Shown here: piece by piece, positions 27,380-35,436 of the stretch
Layout of the letters: the number at the start of each line of letters is the position of its first letter
Numbering within the stretch: position 1 is the stretch's first letter
Assembly (NCBI RefSeq): GCF_015500075.1
Contig: NZ_CP045496.1
Coordinates: 6,148,001 to 6,212,000 of the forward strand
Direction: 5' to 3'
DNA: 64,000 bases
From: Mesorhizobium sp. INR15
Lineage (GTDB): Bacteria > Pseudomonadota > Alphaproteobacteria > Rhizobiales > Rhizobiaceae
Position numbers and translations under genes: made by a program
Notes under the pieces: generated by a model
The model's input: the letters and a program-made list of their open reading frames with translations, nothing else
Told to the model about the DNA's origin: nothing
Database searches by the model: none

Positions 27380-28260
27380 TTCGCCCGGTTGCCCCCGGTG
27401 CCGAGCGTCACAACTTCACTGCCGTAGAGATCCTCGCGGCGTGTCTCCATGTGGCTTTGCACCATGGTCCTGGTGAGCGCCGAGTCGGGCCATTCCGCGA
27501 CGAGGCAGTCATCATTGCCCACTCCAGCCGGACCGGCCAGAAGCCGGCCATTGGGCCCAACGATGAAGCTTTGCCCAAGGAAGCGCACGCCGCCTTCCTC
27601 GCCGGTGCGGTCGGCGCAGGCAATAGTGATTTCATTGCTGCAAGCCGCAGCCATCGCCAAATGCATCGCCATAGGCGCTGCGTCTTGTGCATCCCCGGAC
27701 TGACGTGGCGGGACGGACCAGTTGCTGGGAGAGGCGACAAGCGTTGCACCGCTTGCCGCCAGGGCGCGTGTCACTTCCGGGAACCAGAGGTCGTAGCAGA
27801 TGGCCAATCCCACCTTGCCCCAGGGCGTCTCGATGCAGGCGAGTTGATCGCCGAGATCGAAGAGGCTCCTCTCCCGGCCGAAGACATGCGCCTTACGATA
27901 GTGTGAAACAGTCCCATCGGGTGTGACGATCACGGCGGTATTGTAAAGCTGCTTTCCATCCCGCTCCGCCATGCCGGCGATCAGGTAGATGTTCAGGCGA
28001 CCGGCAATCTCGCGCCAGGCCGTGACGCTCGGGCCGTCGATTGTCTCGGCGATGGCAAGCAGTTGTGATCGGTCTGAGAAGACCAGCCCTGTCGTGCAAC
28101 ATTCCGGCAAGATCACGATCGAGGCCTTGCCCCGTGCTGCCCTATCGATCCTGTCCAACGACAGGCCGAGATTGGCTGACACCGCGCCATGCAACGGCGC
28201 GTACTGGGCAACTGCAACCAACGGCCGCGAAGGTTGGGCGCTTTCATCCCGCGACATCAA
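27376..28260 (-). CDS. Carbon-nitrogen hydrolase (nitrilase superfamily amidase)
   Basis: A 294-residue cytoplasmic amidohydrolase. The catalytic triad is visible: E53 (ILPECCTTG), K123 (HYRKAHVFG) and C155 (GLAICYDLWFPE). The pattern fits aliphatic amidases, omega-amidases and N-carbamoyl hydrolases rather than true nitrilases. It overlaps the AstE-like gene upstream by 17 bp and the molybdoenzyme gene downstream by 4 bp. In this operon it could deamidate the imported amino acid derivative or its keto acid; the substrate is not determinable. Confidence 0.9.
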   Translation of the reverse strand: MMSRDESAQPSRPLVAVAQYAPLHGAVSANLGLSLDRIDRAARGKASIVILPECCTTGLVFSDRSQLLAIAETIDGPSVTAWREIAGRLNIYLIAGMAERDGKQLYNTAVIVTPDGTVSHYRKAHVFGRERSLFDLGDQLACIETPWGKVGLAICYDLWFPEVTRALAASGATLVASPSNWSVPPRQSGDAQDAAPMAMHLAMAAACSNEITIACADRTGEEGGVRFLGQSFIVGPNGRLLAGPAGVGNDDCLVAEWPDSALTRTMVQSHMETRREDLYGSEVVTLGTGGNRAK

Positions 28261-29263
28261 CGTCGCTCCACTCGGTTGCCAGGAAGGCGACGCGATCTCC
28301 CGAATGCACCACCGGGTCGCGCCGCACCGCGATTACCCAGCTGTCCGCCTCGACCACGATCTCCTCGATGACATCTCCAAACAGGTTGCGCACGCTGCCT
28401 ATGCTAGCACCAGCACTGACCGCGGTTCCCGGCAGGACCTTCGGCTCGAACAGGCCACCGGCCTTTGCCAGGCGATGGGCGCGTGTGGTCACCTGTCTTA
28501 TCCGGTGAGATATCGGGTCCGCCGGTGCGGCCAGGATGCCGATCTTGCCAGCCAGGCGCATGAGGCCGGCGACGCCGTGCTCGACATGATCTTCCTCCAG
28601 ACGACCGCCCCCGCCGAGTTCGACCATGAACGCGATGGCCCCTTGCGAAAGCGACTGGTAGTCCAGCGCACCAGCGATATTTCCAGGCAACTCGCCGGCA
28701 GCATTGGCGACCGGCATGCGGCAAGCAATTGTGGGTTCAAAACACGCTATGTGCGCCAGCAATTCGGTTTCAGACACCCGGGCTCCCGGGTGGACCTTGT
28801 AGACGGCATAGGGAGCCGCATCGAATGGTGCGCCGAGTGTGTGGATGTTGATCACCACATCGGCCGACTTGCCGAAACGATCGAACAGGGCGGCCGCGGC
28901 CCGCTCGGTCGCAAAACCGTTCTGCCTGCCTGGAAAGCTTTGATCCATATCGATGCTGTCGATCAACGTCGTCTTGCGGCGCTCGCCGAAAGCCAGCACG
29001 TTCGCAACGGGTGTCACAACAACGGTGCCCGTCATATCAGCTGGATCGAGCCGATCGAAAAAACGCTGTGCGGCGAACACGCCGTTGATTTCATCGCCGT
29101 GCACGGCGGCATTCACCCACAGGCAAGGTCCATCGACACGCCCCCGCTTGACCAGATAGGGAATGCGGATCTCAGAGCCGCTCGCGCTGGTCCCAGCGCT
29201 GATTGTACCGCGTTCGGCAGTGGGGGTGGCAAATGGCTGCGACTGCGGGATACGCTCGTTCAT
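28244..29263 (-). CDS. Succinylglutamate desuccinylase/aspartoacylase-family deacylase
   Basis: A 339-residue zinc carboxypeptidase-fold protein (M14 / AstE-AspA). Zinc ligands are H55 and E58 in NAAVHGDEING, and H141 in INIHTLG. The expected catalytic glutamate is in FMVELGGGG. The C-terminal third is a beta-rich domain with GTAVSAGASIG. Such enzymes remove an acyl group from an N-acyl amino acid or a related amide. The ATG at 29263 is chosen because AGGA lies just upstream and the IclR stop is 25 bp before it; longer frames overlap the IclR gene. It is followed by the amidase and molybdoenzyme genes in one operon. Confidence 0.85.
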   Translation of the reverse strand: MNERIPQSQPFATPTAERGTISAGTSASGSEIRIPYLVKRGRVDGPCLWVNAAVHGDEINGVFAAQRFFDRLDPADMTGTVVVTPVANVLAFGERRKTTLIDSIDMDQSFPGRQNGFATERAAAALFDRFGKSADVVINIHTLGAPFDAAPYAVYKVHPGARVSETELLAHIACFEPTIACRMPVANAAGELPGNIAGALDYQSLSQGAIAFMVELGGGGRLEEDHVEHGVAGLMRLAGKIGILAAPADPISHRIRQVTTRAHRLAKAGGLFEPKVLPGTAVSAGASIGSVRNLFGDVIEEIVVEADSWVIAVRRDPVVHSGDRVAFLATEWSDVDVAG

Positions 29264-29288
29264 GCTTCCTGATCCGTCCATCTTGCAG

Positions 29289-30104
29289 TTATGAGAGCGA
29301 CCCAGCCGCCCTTGCCAACGGAGGCCTGGGTGAAGCGCCGGCGGTGCCGAACGGGTATTCAGCGGCGCCGCATTTGATCGACAGCGTTCGCGCCTCTTCA
29401 TGCAGCAACGCCGTCAGTGCATCTGTCTCCTCCTCAGCAAAGAACCGGTCCGGAATAATGAGGCCGAGGGCAGCGACGGTGTCGTTCGACCGCCCGAGCA
29501 CCGGAACGGCGACAGCTGACAGCCCAGGCGCGCTTTCCCCTCTGGTCATCGAGACACCGCTGCTTCTTGTCTCCTCGATCTGGCGCCGAAACACCTCGGG
29601 ATCCGTAACGGTCGAAGGTGTGATCGGATCAAGACGACGATTGGCGACAAACGCAGCGAACCCGGCTGGCGTGAGCCCCGCCAGCAAGACCTTGCCGGCG
29701 GAGGTCGCATGGAATGGCAGCCTGTTGCCGACACGCCAGCGCCCGTCGATATAGTGCGGCCCTTCAACAGCGAGGATGTGCAAGATGAGATCTCCGCGCA
29801 TCACGCTCAGCGTTGTCGAATGTCCGGTACGATCGACGATCTGCCGCAGCACGGGCAAAGCCGCGTGCGCCAGCGGCTGCGACTTGATGTAGTTGGAGCC
29901 GAGTTCGAACGCCGCGAGGCCGACGCGGTAGCGCCGCGTCTGTTCGTCCTGCTCGAGAAATCCGTTGGCTCGAAAGTCAGCAAGCAGCCGCGACACCTTG
30001 CTTTTCGGCAAGGCCGTCGCTTCGGCGATTTCAGTGACTGAAAGGGTCTGTTCCTCGGTTTCGAACAGCTTGAGCAATTTGAGCGCCGTATCGAGCGTTT
30101 TCAT
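29289..30104 (-). CDS. IclR-family transcriptional regulator
   Basis: A 271-residue regulator. Residues 1-60 form the winged helix (LSVTEIAEATALPKSKVSRLL, then GFLEQDEQTRRYRVG). Residues 75-250 form the GAF-like IclR effector domain with GNRLPFHATSAGKVLLAGL. It sits between the Liv/DUF1989 operon and the deacylase/amidase/molybdoenzyme genes, all on the minus strand. It is the only regulator in region 2, so it is the best candidate for binding the twin GTTGCA-N5-TGCAAC sites at 35365 and 39018. IclR proteins usually bind short palindromes near promoters; the pairing here is inference. Confidence 0.93.
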   Translation of the reverse strand: MKTLDTALKLLKLFETEEQTLSVTEIAEATALPKSKVSRLLADFRANGFLEQDEQTRRYRVGLAAFELGSNYIKSQPLAHAALPVLRQIVDRTGHSTTLSVMRGDLILHILAVEGPHYIDGRWRVGNRLPFHATSAGKVLLAGLTPAGFAAFVANRRLDPITPSTVTDPEVFRRQIEETRSSGVSMTRGESAPGLSAVAVPVLGRSNDTVAALGLIIPDRFFAEEETDALTALLHEEARTLSIKCGAAEYPFGTAGASPRPPLARAAGSLS

Positions 30105-30144
30105 GTGTGGTGGCTGCCTCTCTTTTGGAACACGCTGACGGCTT

Positions 30145-30771
30145 TCAGCTCTGGATCTGGTACGCGGCGTCCGTCGGCATCTTGCCTACGCCGTTGACCG
30201 TCTGGATGTCCTGCGGGCAGGCCGAAATGACCATGAGCAGGTCCGTCTTCACGTCGAAGAGAACATGGTCGCCGGCCCGCGAGACAGGAGGTTCACGGGT
30301 GATGACGCCTGCGGCCGATACCGGAAAATTCATGAACAGATTGAGCGGTCCGGGTGTGAAAGCCGACTGTCTGCCGACGCCTGCGAGAGCAGCATGAAAA
30401 TTGTCGTTGCAGTTGTCATGGTAGCCTTCGTATTTCAACCGCTCATAAGTCCTGCGGCTGCAGCAGCACATCAAGGTGTCGTGGATGCCCGGCGATGTGT
30501 CTTCGATTATCGTGAGCATCGGGGTGAACAGGTTGCTCACATAGGTATCGCCAGTTGCCGGGATGATGCGGCTGGTTGCCGATCGCGTATGCTCCATCGA
30601 CATGTATTCCTTCATGTCATCAAGGGCGAAGGCCCAGGTGTCGAGCACCTGTGACCCGTGCGTGTTGATGATCTTCAGCCGGCTTCCACGGCGCGCCTCG
30701 AAGGCAATGCCCTTGCGGGCCGGGATGACGATCGTCTCAGGATGGCTCATTTCTGGCTCCAGGCTGTTCAT
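30145..30771 (-). CDS. DUF1989 (urea-carboxylase-associated family) protein
   Basis: A 208-residue protein of the DUF1989 family. The family core is clear: LKIINTHGSQVLDTWAF near residue 33, DTSPGIHDTLMCCCSRRTYE near 90, DNCNDNF near 120 and NLFMNFPV near 143. Some family pairs (CgdA/CgdB) act as carboxyguanidine deiminases next to guanidine carboxylase, but no carboxylase is present here and there is only one copy per operon. It overlaps livF by 4 bp; an ATG at 30750 with GGAG 6 nt upstream is another possible start. It closes the Liv importer operon, so it probably acts on the imported compound. Confidence 0.88.
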   Translation of the reverse strand: MNSLEPEMSHPETIVIPARKGIAFEARRGSRLKIINTHGSQVLDTWAFALDDMKEYMSMEHTRSATSRIIPATGDTYVSNLFTPMLTIIEDTSPGIHDTLMCCCSRRTYERLKYEGYHDNCNDNFHAALAGVGRQSAFTPGPLNLFMNFPVSAAGVITREPPVSRAGDHVLFDVKTDLLMVISACPQDIQTVNGVGKMPTDAAYQIQS

Positions 30772-31511
30772 ATGTCCGTCGTCTCAACCACCGGCTCGCC
30801 GCCAAGGAAGGCAGCCTTGATCCGGGGATCATGCATGACGTCCCTGGCGGGGCCGTCGGCGAATTTGCGGCCAAGCTCCAGGACGATCGCACGGTCCGAG
30901 ATCATCAGCGATCCGAAGACATTCTGTTCAGCCATGACCACCGTCACGCCCTTGCCACGGATCGAATTGACGGTTTCGAACACCTCCGACTGCATCTTGG
31001 GTGAAAGGCCCAGCGACGGCTCGTCGAGCAGAAGTAGCCTGGGGCTGTTTTCGAGCACCATCGCCGTTTCCAGGATCTGCTGTTCGCCGCCGCTTAGATT
31101 GCCGGCGAGCTGGCGCCATTTGCGGCGCAGCATCGGAAAGAGCTCGACGACGCTCTCGATGGCGGCCGAAGCCTTGGCTCTCGGCAGCAGGTAGGCGCCC
31201 ATCTCCAGGTTTTCGTGAACGCTCATCTGGGCAAAGTTGCATCGCCCCTGGGGTACGATACCAATGCCGGATTTGAGCCGGGCGGCGGGCGACAATCCCT
31301 CAACGGCCTTGCCCTCGAAGGTCAGCTTTCCGGCGAAGTGCTTATTGAGCCCGAAAATGGACTTGAGCAGCGTCGATTTACCTGCACCGTTGCCGCCAAT
31401 CAGGCTGGTTACCGAACCGGTGGCAAAGACCGCGGAGAAGTCGCGCACGATCGGATGATCGAGATAGCCGACCGACCAGTCGCTGATTTCAAGTGCGATG
31501 TCACTGGCCAT
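30768..31511 (-). CDS. Branched-chain amino acid-type ABC importer ATPase (LivF-like), system 1
   Basis: A 247-residue ATPase. It has Walker A GGNGAGKST, signature LSGGEQQILE, Walker B LLLLDEPSLGL and the switch region VMAEQN. Its size and VPQGRCNFAQMSV segment fit LivF rather than LivG. It overlaps the LivG gene by 11 bp and DUF1989 by 4 bp. It powers uptake by the LivHM pore with LivG. Despite the family name, many relatives carry ligands other than leucine or valine; the gene neighbours suggest a sulfur-containing amino acid derivative. Confidence 0.93.
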   Translation of the reverse strand: MASDIALEISDWSVGYLDHPIVRDFSAVFATGSVTSLIGGNGAGKSTLLKSIFGLNKHFAGKLTFEGKAVEGLSPAARLKSGIGIVPQGRCNFAQMSVHENLEMGAYLLPRAKASAAIESVVELFPMLRRKWRQLAGNLSGGEQQILETAMVLENSPRLLLLDEPSLGLSPKMQSEVFETVNSIRGKGVTVVMAEQNVFGSLMISDRAIVLELGRKFADGPARDVMHDPRIKAAFLGGEPVVETTDI

Positions 31512-32310
31512 GGAACGCTAGCTCCATCGCGACGGAATCTGCTTTTCCGAGATAGGCGTGCAGCACCCTCTCATCCTCCTTGATGAGAGACGGCGGTCCC
31601 TCGGCCAGCTTTCGACCCTGCTCCATGACAACGACCCTGGAACAGTGCTCCATGATGAACTGAACATTGTGCTCGACGATGATGAACGTCTGACCGCTGC
31701 TGTTGAGCGACTGGATGAGGCCGGCGACCCTTCTGATGACCGTCGGATTAACGCCGGCCAGCGGCTCGTCGAGAATGACGATTTTCGGATTGGACATCAG
31801 AGCCATTGCCAGTGCGAGCAGCTTCTTTTGCCCGTAGGACAGGAACGCGGCCGGGAAGGCCGACATGGTTGCAAGGCCCACCAGATGGATCAGCTCGCGG
31901 CCACGCTCGCTCGCCTGGCGCTCCGCGCTGCGGCATGTTTGCGTGGCGGCCAGCGCCTTCCACCACGGGACGCCGTCATAGGCCTGGCGCGCAATCAGCA
32001 CATTTTCCATGAGTGTCAGCCGGTCATAGACACGCACATTCTGGAACGTCCTGGACAAGCCCGCCTGGGCGATCCGTTCGGCGCGCGCGCCAGCCAGGCT
32101 TTTTCCGTCCAGCAACACGGAGCCATGGTCCGCCTTGGTGAAGCCGGTGATACAGTCGATAGAGGTGCTCTTGCCCGATCCGTTTGGGCCAATCAGGCCC
32201 AGGATCTCTCCCTGCTTGACCGCGAAGGAAAGCTCATCGACCGCCCTGACGCCGGAAAACGACTTGCTCAGGCCGTCGACCAAAAGAAGAGGCTGCTGTG
32301 ACGGTATCAT
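31501..32310 (-). CDS. Branched-chain amino acid-type ABC importer ATPase (LivG-like), system 1
   Basis: A 269-residue ATPase with Walker A GPNGSGKST, a signature-like LSYGQKKLLALAMAL, Walker B IVILDEPLAGVNP and the switch His in IVEHNVQFIME. The C-terminal HAYLGK region is typical of LivG. Its start overlaps the LivM stop by 4 bp and its end overlaps LivF by 11 bp, indicating coupled translation. It is a partner of the LivF-like ATPase in the same importer. Confidence 0.93.
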   Translation of the reverse strand: MIPSQQPLLLVDGLSKSFSGVRAVDELSFAVKQGEILGLIGPNGSGKSTSIDCITGFTKADHGSVLLDGKSLAGARAERIAQAGLSRTFQNVRVYDRLTLMENVLIARQAYDGVPWWKALAATQTCRSAERQASERGRELIHLVGLATMSAFPAAFLSYGQKKLLALAMALMSNPKIVILDEPLAGVNPTVIRRVAGLIQSLNSSGQTFIIVEHNVQFIMEHCSRVVVMEQGRKLAEGPPSLIKEDERVLHAYLGKADSVAMELAFHGQ

Positions 32311-33302
32311 TCGGTCCTCCTCAGCATACGGTTTCGGCGATCGGCCAGGTATCCGCCCAATCCCTGAGGCATGAACTGGATGGTTATGATCAGGACAAGT
32401 CCAAACAAGATCATGCGCAGTTCCGGTGCGAGCCGCAGCAGCTCAGGCAGCGCGGTGAAGACAAAGCTCATCAGCAGAACGAACCAGAAGTGACCGGCGC
32501 CCCCGACTATGACGATGATCAGCATCATCTGCGCATAGTAGATGTCGAAGATGCCGGGATCGACGATGCCGAGCTTGAAGACATAGAGAGCGCCGGCAAG
32601 GCCACCAATCAACGCCGAAAGGGCGAAGGCCGACAGCTGGTGAAGGAAGACCGAAATGCCTTGTGACCGTGCCAGATTTTCATCGAGATTGACCGCGATG
32701 AATGCCCTGCCGATACGCGACCGGAGGAGCCACCAGGTCGCCGCGATGACCAGGGCGCCACAGCCCAGTGCAATCCAGTAGAACCCTGATGCGGTGTTGC
32801 CGTCCAGCAGCACCGTATCACCCGCGAGAATCCGCGGAGATGGCAGACCTGGAATGCCCATGGCCCCGCGCGTCAGCGATGTCCAGCTGCGCGCAAGCAG
32901 TTGCAGAAGCAGGCTGAAGCTGAGCGTGATGACGACAAACGCATCGCGCGAAACGCGCAGCGCGGCAAGCCCGCCGGCAAGCGAGGTGATGACGCAGACG
33001 ACACCGGCGCAGGCAATGGCCGTCCATGGCGAAAAGCCGTGGTCGGTGACCAGCAGCGCCGATACATAGGCGCCTAGGCCCCAGAAACCGACCTGTGCGA
33101 AAGACAGTAGGCCCGCATAGCCATAAACCACATTGAGGCCGGTGCTTGCCACGGCGAAGAAGATGGCGAGCGTCGCGATGCTGGTAATGTAGTCTGACGG
33201 CGACCAGAGCGGCAGCGTGAGCAGGATGACAACACCCGCCAAGAGTCCAAACCAGCGCAAGGGAGGCCAGGGAGAATTCATGCTGATAGCGGCCATGCTC
33301 AT
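32307..33302 (-). CDS. Branched-chain amino acid-type ABC importer permease (LivM-like), system 1
   Basis: A 331-residue inner-membrane permease with about nine hydrophobic segments. It carries GLNVVYGYAGLLSFAQVGFWGLGAY-type sequence near residues 54-78, the LivM hallmark, and the coupling loop RSRIGRAFIAVNLDE near 215. It overlaps the LivH and LivG genes by 4 bp each. It forms the translocation path with LivH. Confidence 0.93.
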   Translation of the reverse strand: MSMAAISMNSPWPPLRWFGLLAGVVILLTLPLWSPSDYITSIATLAIFFAVASTGLNVVYGYAGLLSFAQVGFWGLGAYVSALLVTDHGFSPWTAIACAGVVCVITSLAGGLAALRVSRDAFVVITLSFSLLLQLLARSWTSLTRGAMGIPGLPSPRILAGDTVLLDGNTASGFYWIALGCGALVIAATWWLLRSRIGRAFIAVNLDENLARSQGISVFLHQLSAFALSALIGGLAGALYVFKLGIVDPGIFDIYYAQMMLIIVIVGGAGHFWFVLLMSFVFTALPELLRLAPELRMILFGLVLIITIQFMPQGLGGYLADRRNRMLRRTE

Positions 33303-34165
33303 ATCCTGACCCCTTTGCCGAAAAGGCCCATTGGCCGGAACTGGAGCATTGCAATCATCACCAGGAAGACCGCCGCATCCTGCAGCGAGGCCGACCCAAG
33401 GCCACCGGCCAGGCTCTCGGAAACGCCAATGATAAGGCTGGCAACGACAGCGCCCGGCAGATGTCCCAGGCCGCCGATGATCACGATCGCGAAGGCCTTG
33501 AACAGGATCGGCGCGCCCATCAGCGGATGGACCGTAAAGACCGGCGCCAGGACCGCACCTGCAAGCCCTGCGAGACCCGTCCCGATCACGACAGCATGAG
33601 CGGCAATGACCGCCGGCCGCATGCCGACGACAAGAGCGGCTTCGCGATTTTGCGACAGGGCGCGGATCGCCATGCCGAACCGCGTCCTCGTCAGCACAAG
33701 GTGCAGCGTGGTGATCGATACGATCGCGAAGCCGACCGCGATCGCCTTGATCATCTCCACCCGCAGACCAAGGAAACTGATATCCCTGAAGCTGAACTCG
33801 GTGTCGACGATTTGCGGCGTCGCACCATAGAAGTAGATCAGCGCATTCTGCACAACGATACCAATCCCCAACGTCAGGATGATACCGCGTTCGAACTCAC
33901 CCTTTCGGATGTGCTGCAGGAAAAGCACGTAGAGGATATAGCCGAAGACGGCGACCCCGAGTGCCGATACAAACGCCGCCGGCAGGAAGCCCAGCCCGAA
34001 ATGACCAACCAGCAGCGCCAGGGCCAATGCGCCGAGCGTATAGATCTGCCCATGCGCGAAGTTGACGATTTCGAGCACCCCGAAAATCAACGACAGGCCG
34101 ACCCCGATGAGCGCATAGATCGCGCCCATCACCAGGCCGTTAAGAACGAGTGTCGAGACAAGCAT
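33299..34165 (-). CDS. Branched-chain amino acid-type ABC importer permease (LivH-like), system 1
   Basis: A 288-residue permease with about eight hydrophobic segments. It carries the LivH hallmarks GLSLIFGVLEIVNFAHG near residues 22-38 and RTRFGMAIRALSQNREAA near residue 163. It follows the binding-protein gene with a 35-bp gap and overlaps LivM. It pairs with LivM to form the membrane channel. Confidence 0.93.
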   Translation of the reverse strand: MLVSTLVLNGLVMGAIYALIGVGLSLIFGVLEIVNFAHGQIYTLGALALALLVGHFGLGFLPAAFVSALGVAVFGYILYVLFLQHIRKGEFERGIILTLGIGIVVQNALIYFYGATPQIVDTEFSFRDISFLGLRVEMIKAIAVGFAIVSITTLHLVLTRTRFGMAIRALSQNREAALVVGMRPAVIAAHAVVIGTGLAGLAGAVLAPVFTVHPLMGAPILFKAFAIVIIGGLGHLPGAVVASLIIGVSESLAGGLGSASLQDAAVFLVMIAMLQFRPMGLFGKGVRI

Positions 34166-34200
34166 GACAGGTTCTTTCGTTAAAACGACCGCCGGGGCGA

Positions 34201-35343
34201 TCAGGTGTTGAACAACCCCTTGACGACCACCTTGCTGTTTTCGATCTGCAGGATCACCGCCGAGGGGTGGGCCTGGTGATGATCGTCGAACTTCAGGACG
34301 TCGCCCAACGTTGCCTTGAAGGCAGCGTTTTCCAGAGCGTCCCTGATCTTGGCAGGCTCAGCTGACTTCGCCCGCTCGATCGCATCGGCGATCAGCTTGA
34401 TGGCCGTGTAACCCTCATAGCTCTGAGCGTTCGGCAGCTCTCCGAACTTCTTGCGGAACCGCTCGACAAAGGCGGTGTTGTCGCCGACCGTGATCTGCTC
34501 GGAATACGGGAACACGCTCGTCGCGCCGTTGATCGCACCGCTTTCGACAACGCCCTCCTGCAATTCCGAGAACTCAACCCGCCCGGTCAACGGGATGGTC
34601 AAGCCGGAGGCGCGATACTGCCGCAGGAAGTTCAACTCGTCCGCGCCGTTGAGATAGACGGCGATCGCGTCCGGCTTGTCGGAACCCATGCGGGTCAGGA
34701 ATGCCGAGAAGTCCTGCGTGTCGCGGCCAAAGAAGTCGCCATCGCCGACGTCGACGCCGTTCTTCTCAAGTACAGCCTTGAGGGCGGCATGACCGCCGCG
34801 GCCGTAATCGGTATCCTCACCGGCGAAGGCGACTTTCTTGATCTTGCCATCGGCAATCAGATAGCGGGCGAGACCGATGGCCAGTTCCTGATCGGACGGA
34901 TTGATGCGGAACGTCCATGTGTTGCCGCCCACACCTGCCATCTCGGTGATCTTCGGCGAGGTCGATGTCTCTACGACGAGCGGAATTTTCGCTTTTTCTA
35001 TGATGGGCATGATGCTGAGCGTGGCCGAGCTGCAGAGAGCGCCGACGATAGCCGAGACCTTGCCAACGCTGATCAGCTGCTCGGCGCTGGCGGCGCCCTG
35101 GGTGGGATTGCACTGGTTGTCCTGGACGGACAGCTCAAGCTGCTCGCCGATGGCGCCACCCGCGGTGTTGATCTCCTCGATGGCGAGCTCCGCGCCCCAG
35201 CGCTGGTGCTGGCCAAGATAGGCCGCGCCGCCGGTCTGCGGGCTGCTCAGGCCGATGACGATGGGATCGGCGGCCGCGAGCTGCGTGCCCAGGGCCATCG
35301 CCGCCAAGGCAGCTGCGATACGAATGGATGTCTGCATGGTCAT
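34201..35343 (-). CDS. Branched-chain amino acid-type ABC importer substrate-binding protein (LivK-like), system 1
   Basis: A 380-residue periplasmic binding protein with a Sec signal peptide (residues 1-25, cut after QLAAA). The mature part opens with IVIGLSSPQTGGAAYLGQ, as in LivK-type proteins, followed by AIVGALCSSATLSI in the ligand cleft and VAFAGEDTDYGRGG. AGGGGAATATGAC precedes the ATG. Its promoter has a TATAAA -10 box (35392-35397) and a GTTGCA palindrome 22 bp before the start codon, matching the one in front of the metC-like unit. Ligand unknown. Confidence 0.93.
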   Translation of the reverse strand: MTMQTSIRIAAALAAMALGTQLAAADPIVIGLSSPQTGGAAYLGQHQRWGAELAIEEINTAGGAIGEQLELSVQDNQCNPTQGAASAEQLISVGKVSAIVGALCSSATLSIMPIIEKAKIPLVVETSTSPKITEMAGVGGNTWTFRINPSDQELAIGLARYLIADGKIKKVAFAGEDTDYGRGGHAALKAVLEKNGVDVGDGDFFGRDTQDFSAFLTRMGSDKPDAIAVYLNGADELNFLRQYRASGLTIPLTGRVEFSELQEGVVESGAINGATSVFPYSEQITVGDNTAFVERFRKKFGELPNAQSYEGYTAIKLIADAIERAKSAEPAKIRDALENAAFKATLGDVLKFDDHHQAHPSAVILQIENSKVVVKGLFNT

Positions 35344-35364
35344 GTCATATTCCCCTATTTTAAT

Positions 35365-35381
35365 GTTGCATATAGTGCAAC
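35365..35381. promoter_or_regulatory. Operator palindrome in front of livK (system 1)
   Basis: GTTGCATATAGTGCAAC is a perfect 6-bp inverted repeat with a 5-bp centre. It lies 10 bp downstream of a TATAAA -10 box and 22 bp before the start codon, where a bound protein would block transcription. The same palindrome occurs at 39018-39034. IclR (29289-30104) is the likeliest ligand-sensing protein. Confidence 0.7.
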
Positions 35382-35391
35382 TGTTTTTCAG

Positions 35392-35397
35392 TTTATA
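35392..35397 (-). promoter_or_regulatory. -10 box of the livK promoter (system 1)
   Basis: TATAAA on the minus strand, 10 bp upstream of the operator palindrome. I see no good -35 box at 16-18 bp spacing, so the promoter may be weak or need an activator. Confidence 0.45.
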
Positions 35398-35410
35398 GGC
35401 ATGCTGTCGT

Positions 35411-35429
35411 AACCCCCAGGTCGGGGGTT
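35411..35429 (-). terminator. Hairpin between the rhodanese gene and the livK promoter
   Basis: AACCCCC (35411-35417), loop AGGTC and GGGGGTT (35423-35429) form a perfect 7-bp stem 8 bp after the rhodanese stop. It probably ends the metC/cdo/rhodanese transcript; there is no T-run on the minus strand. Confidence 0.5.
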
Positions 35430-35436
35430 CCTGTTT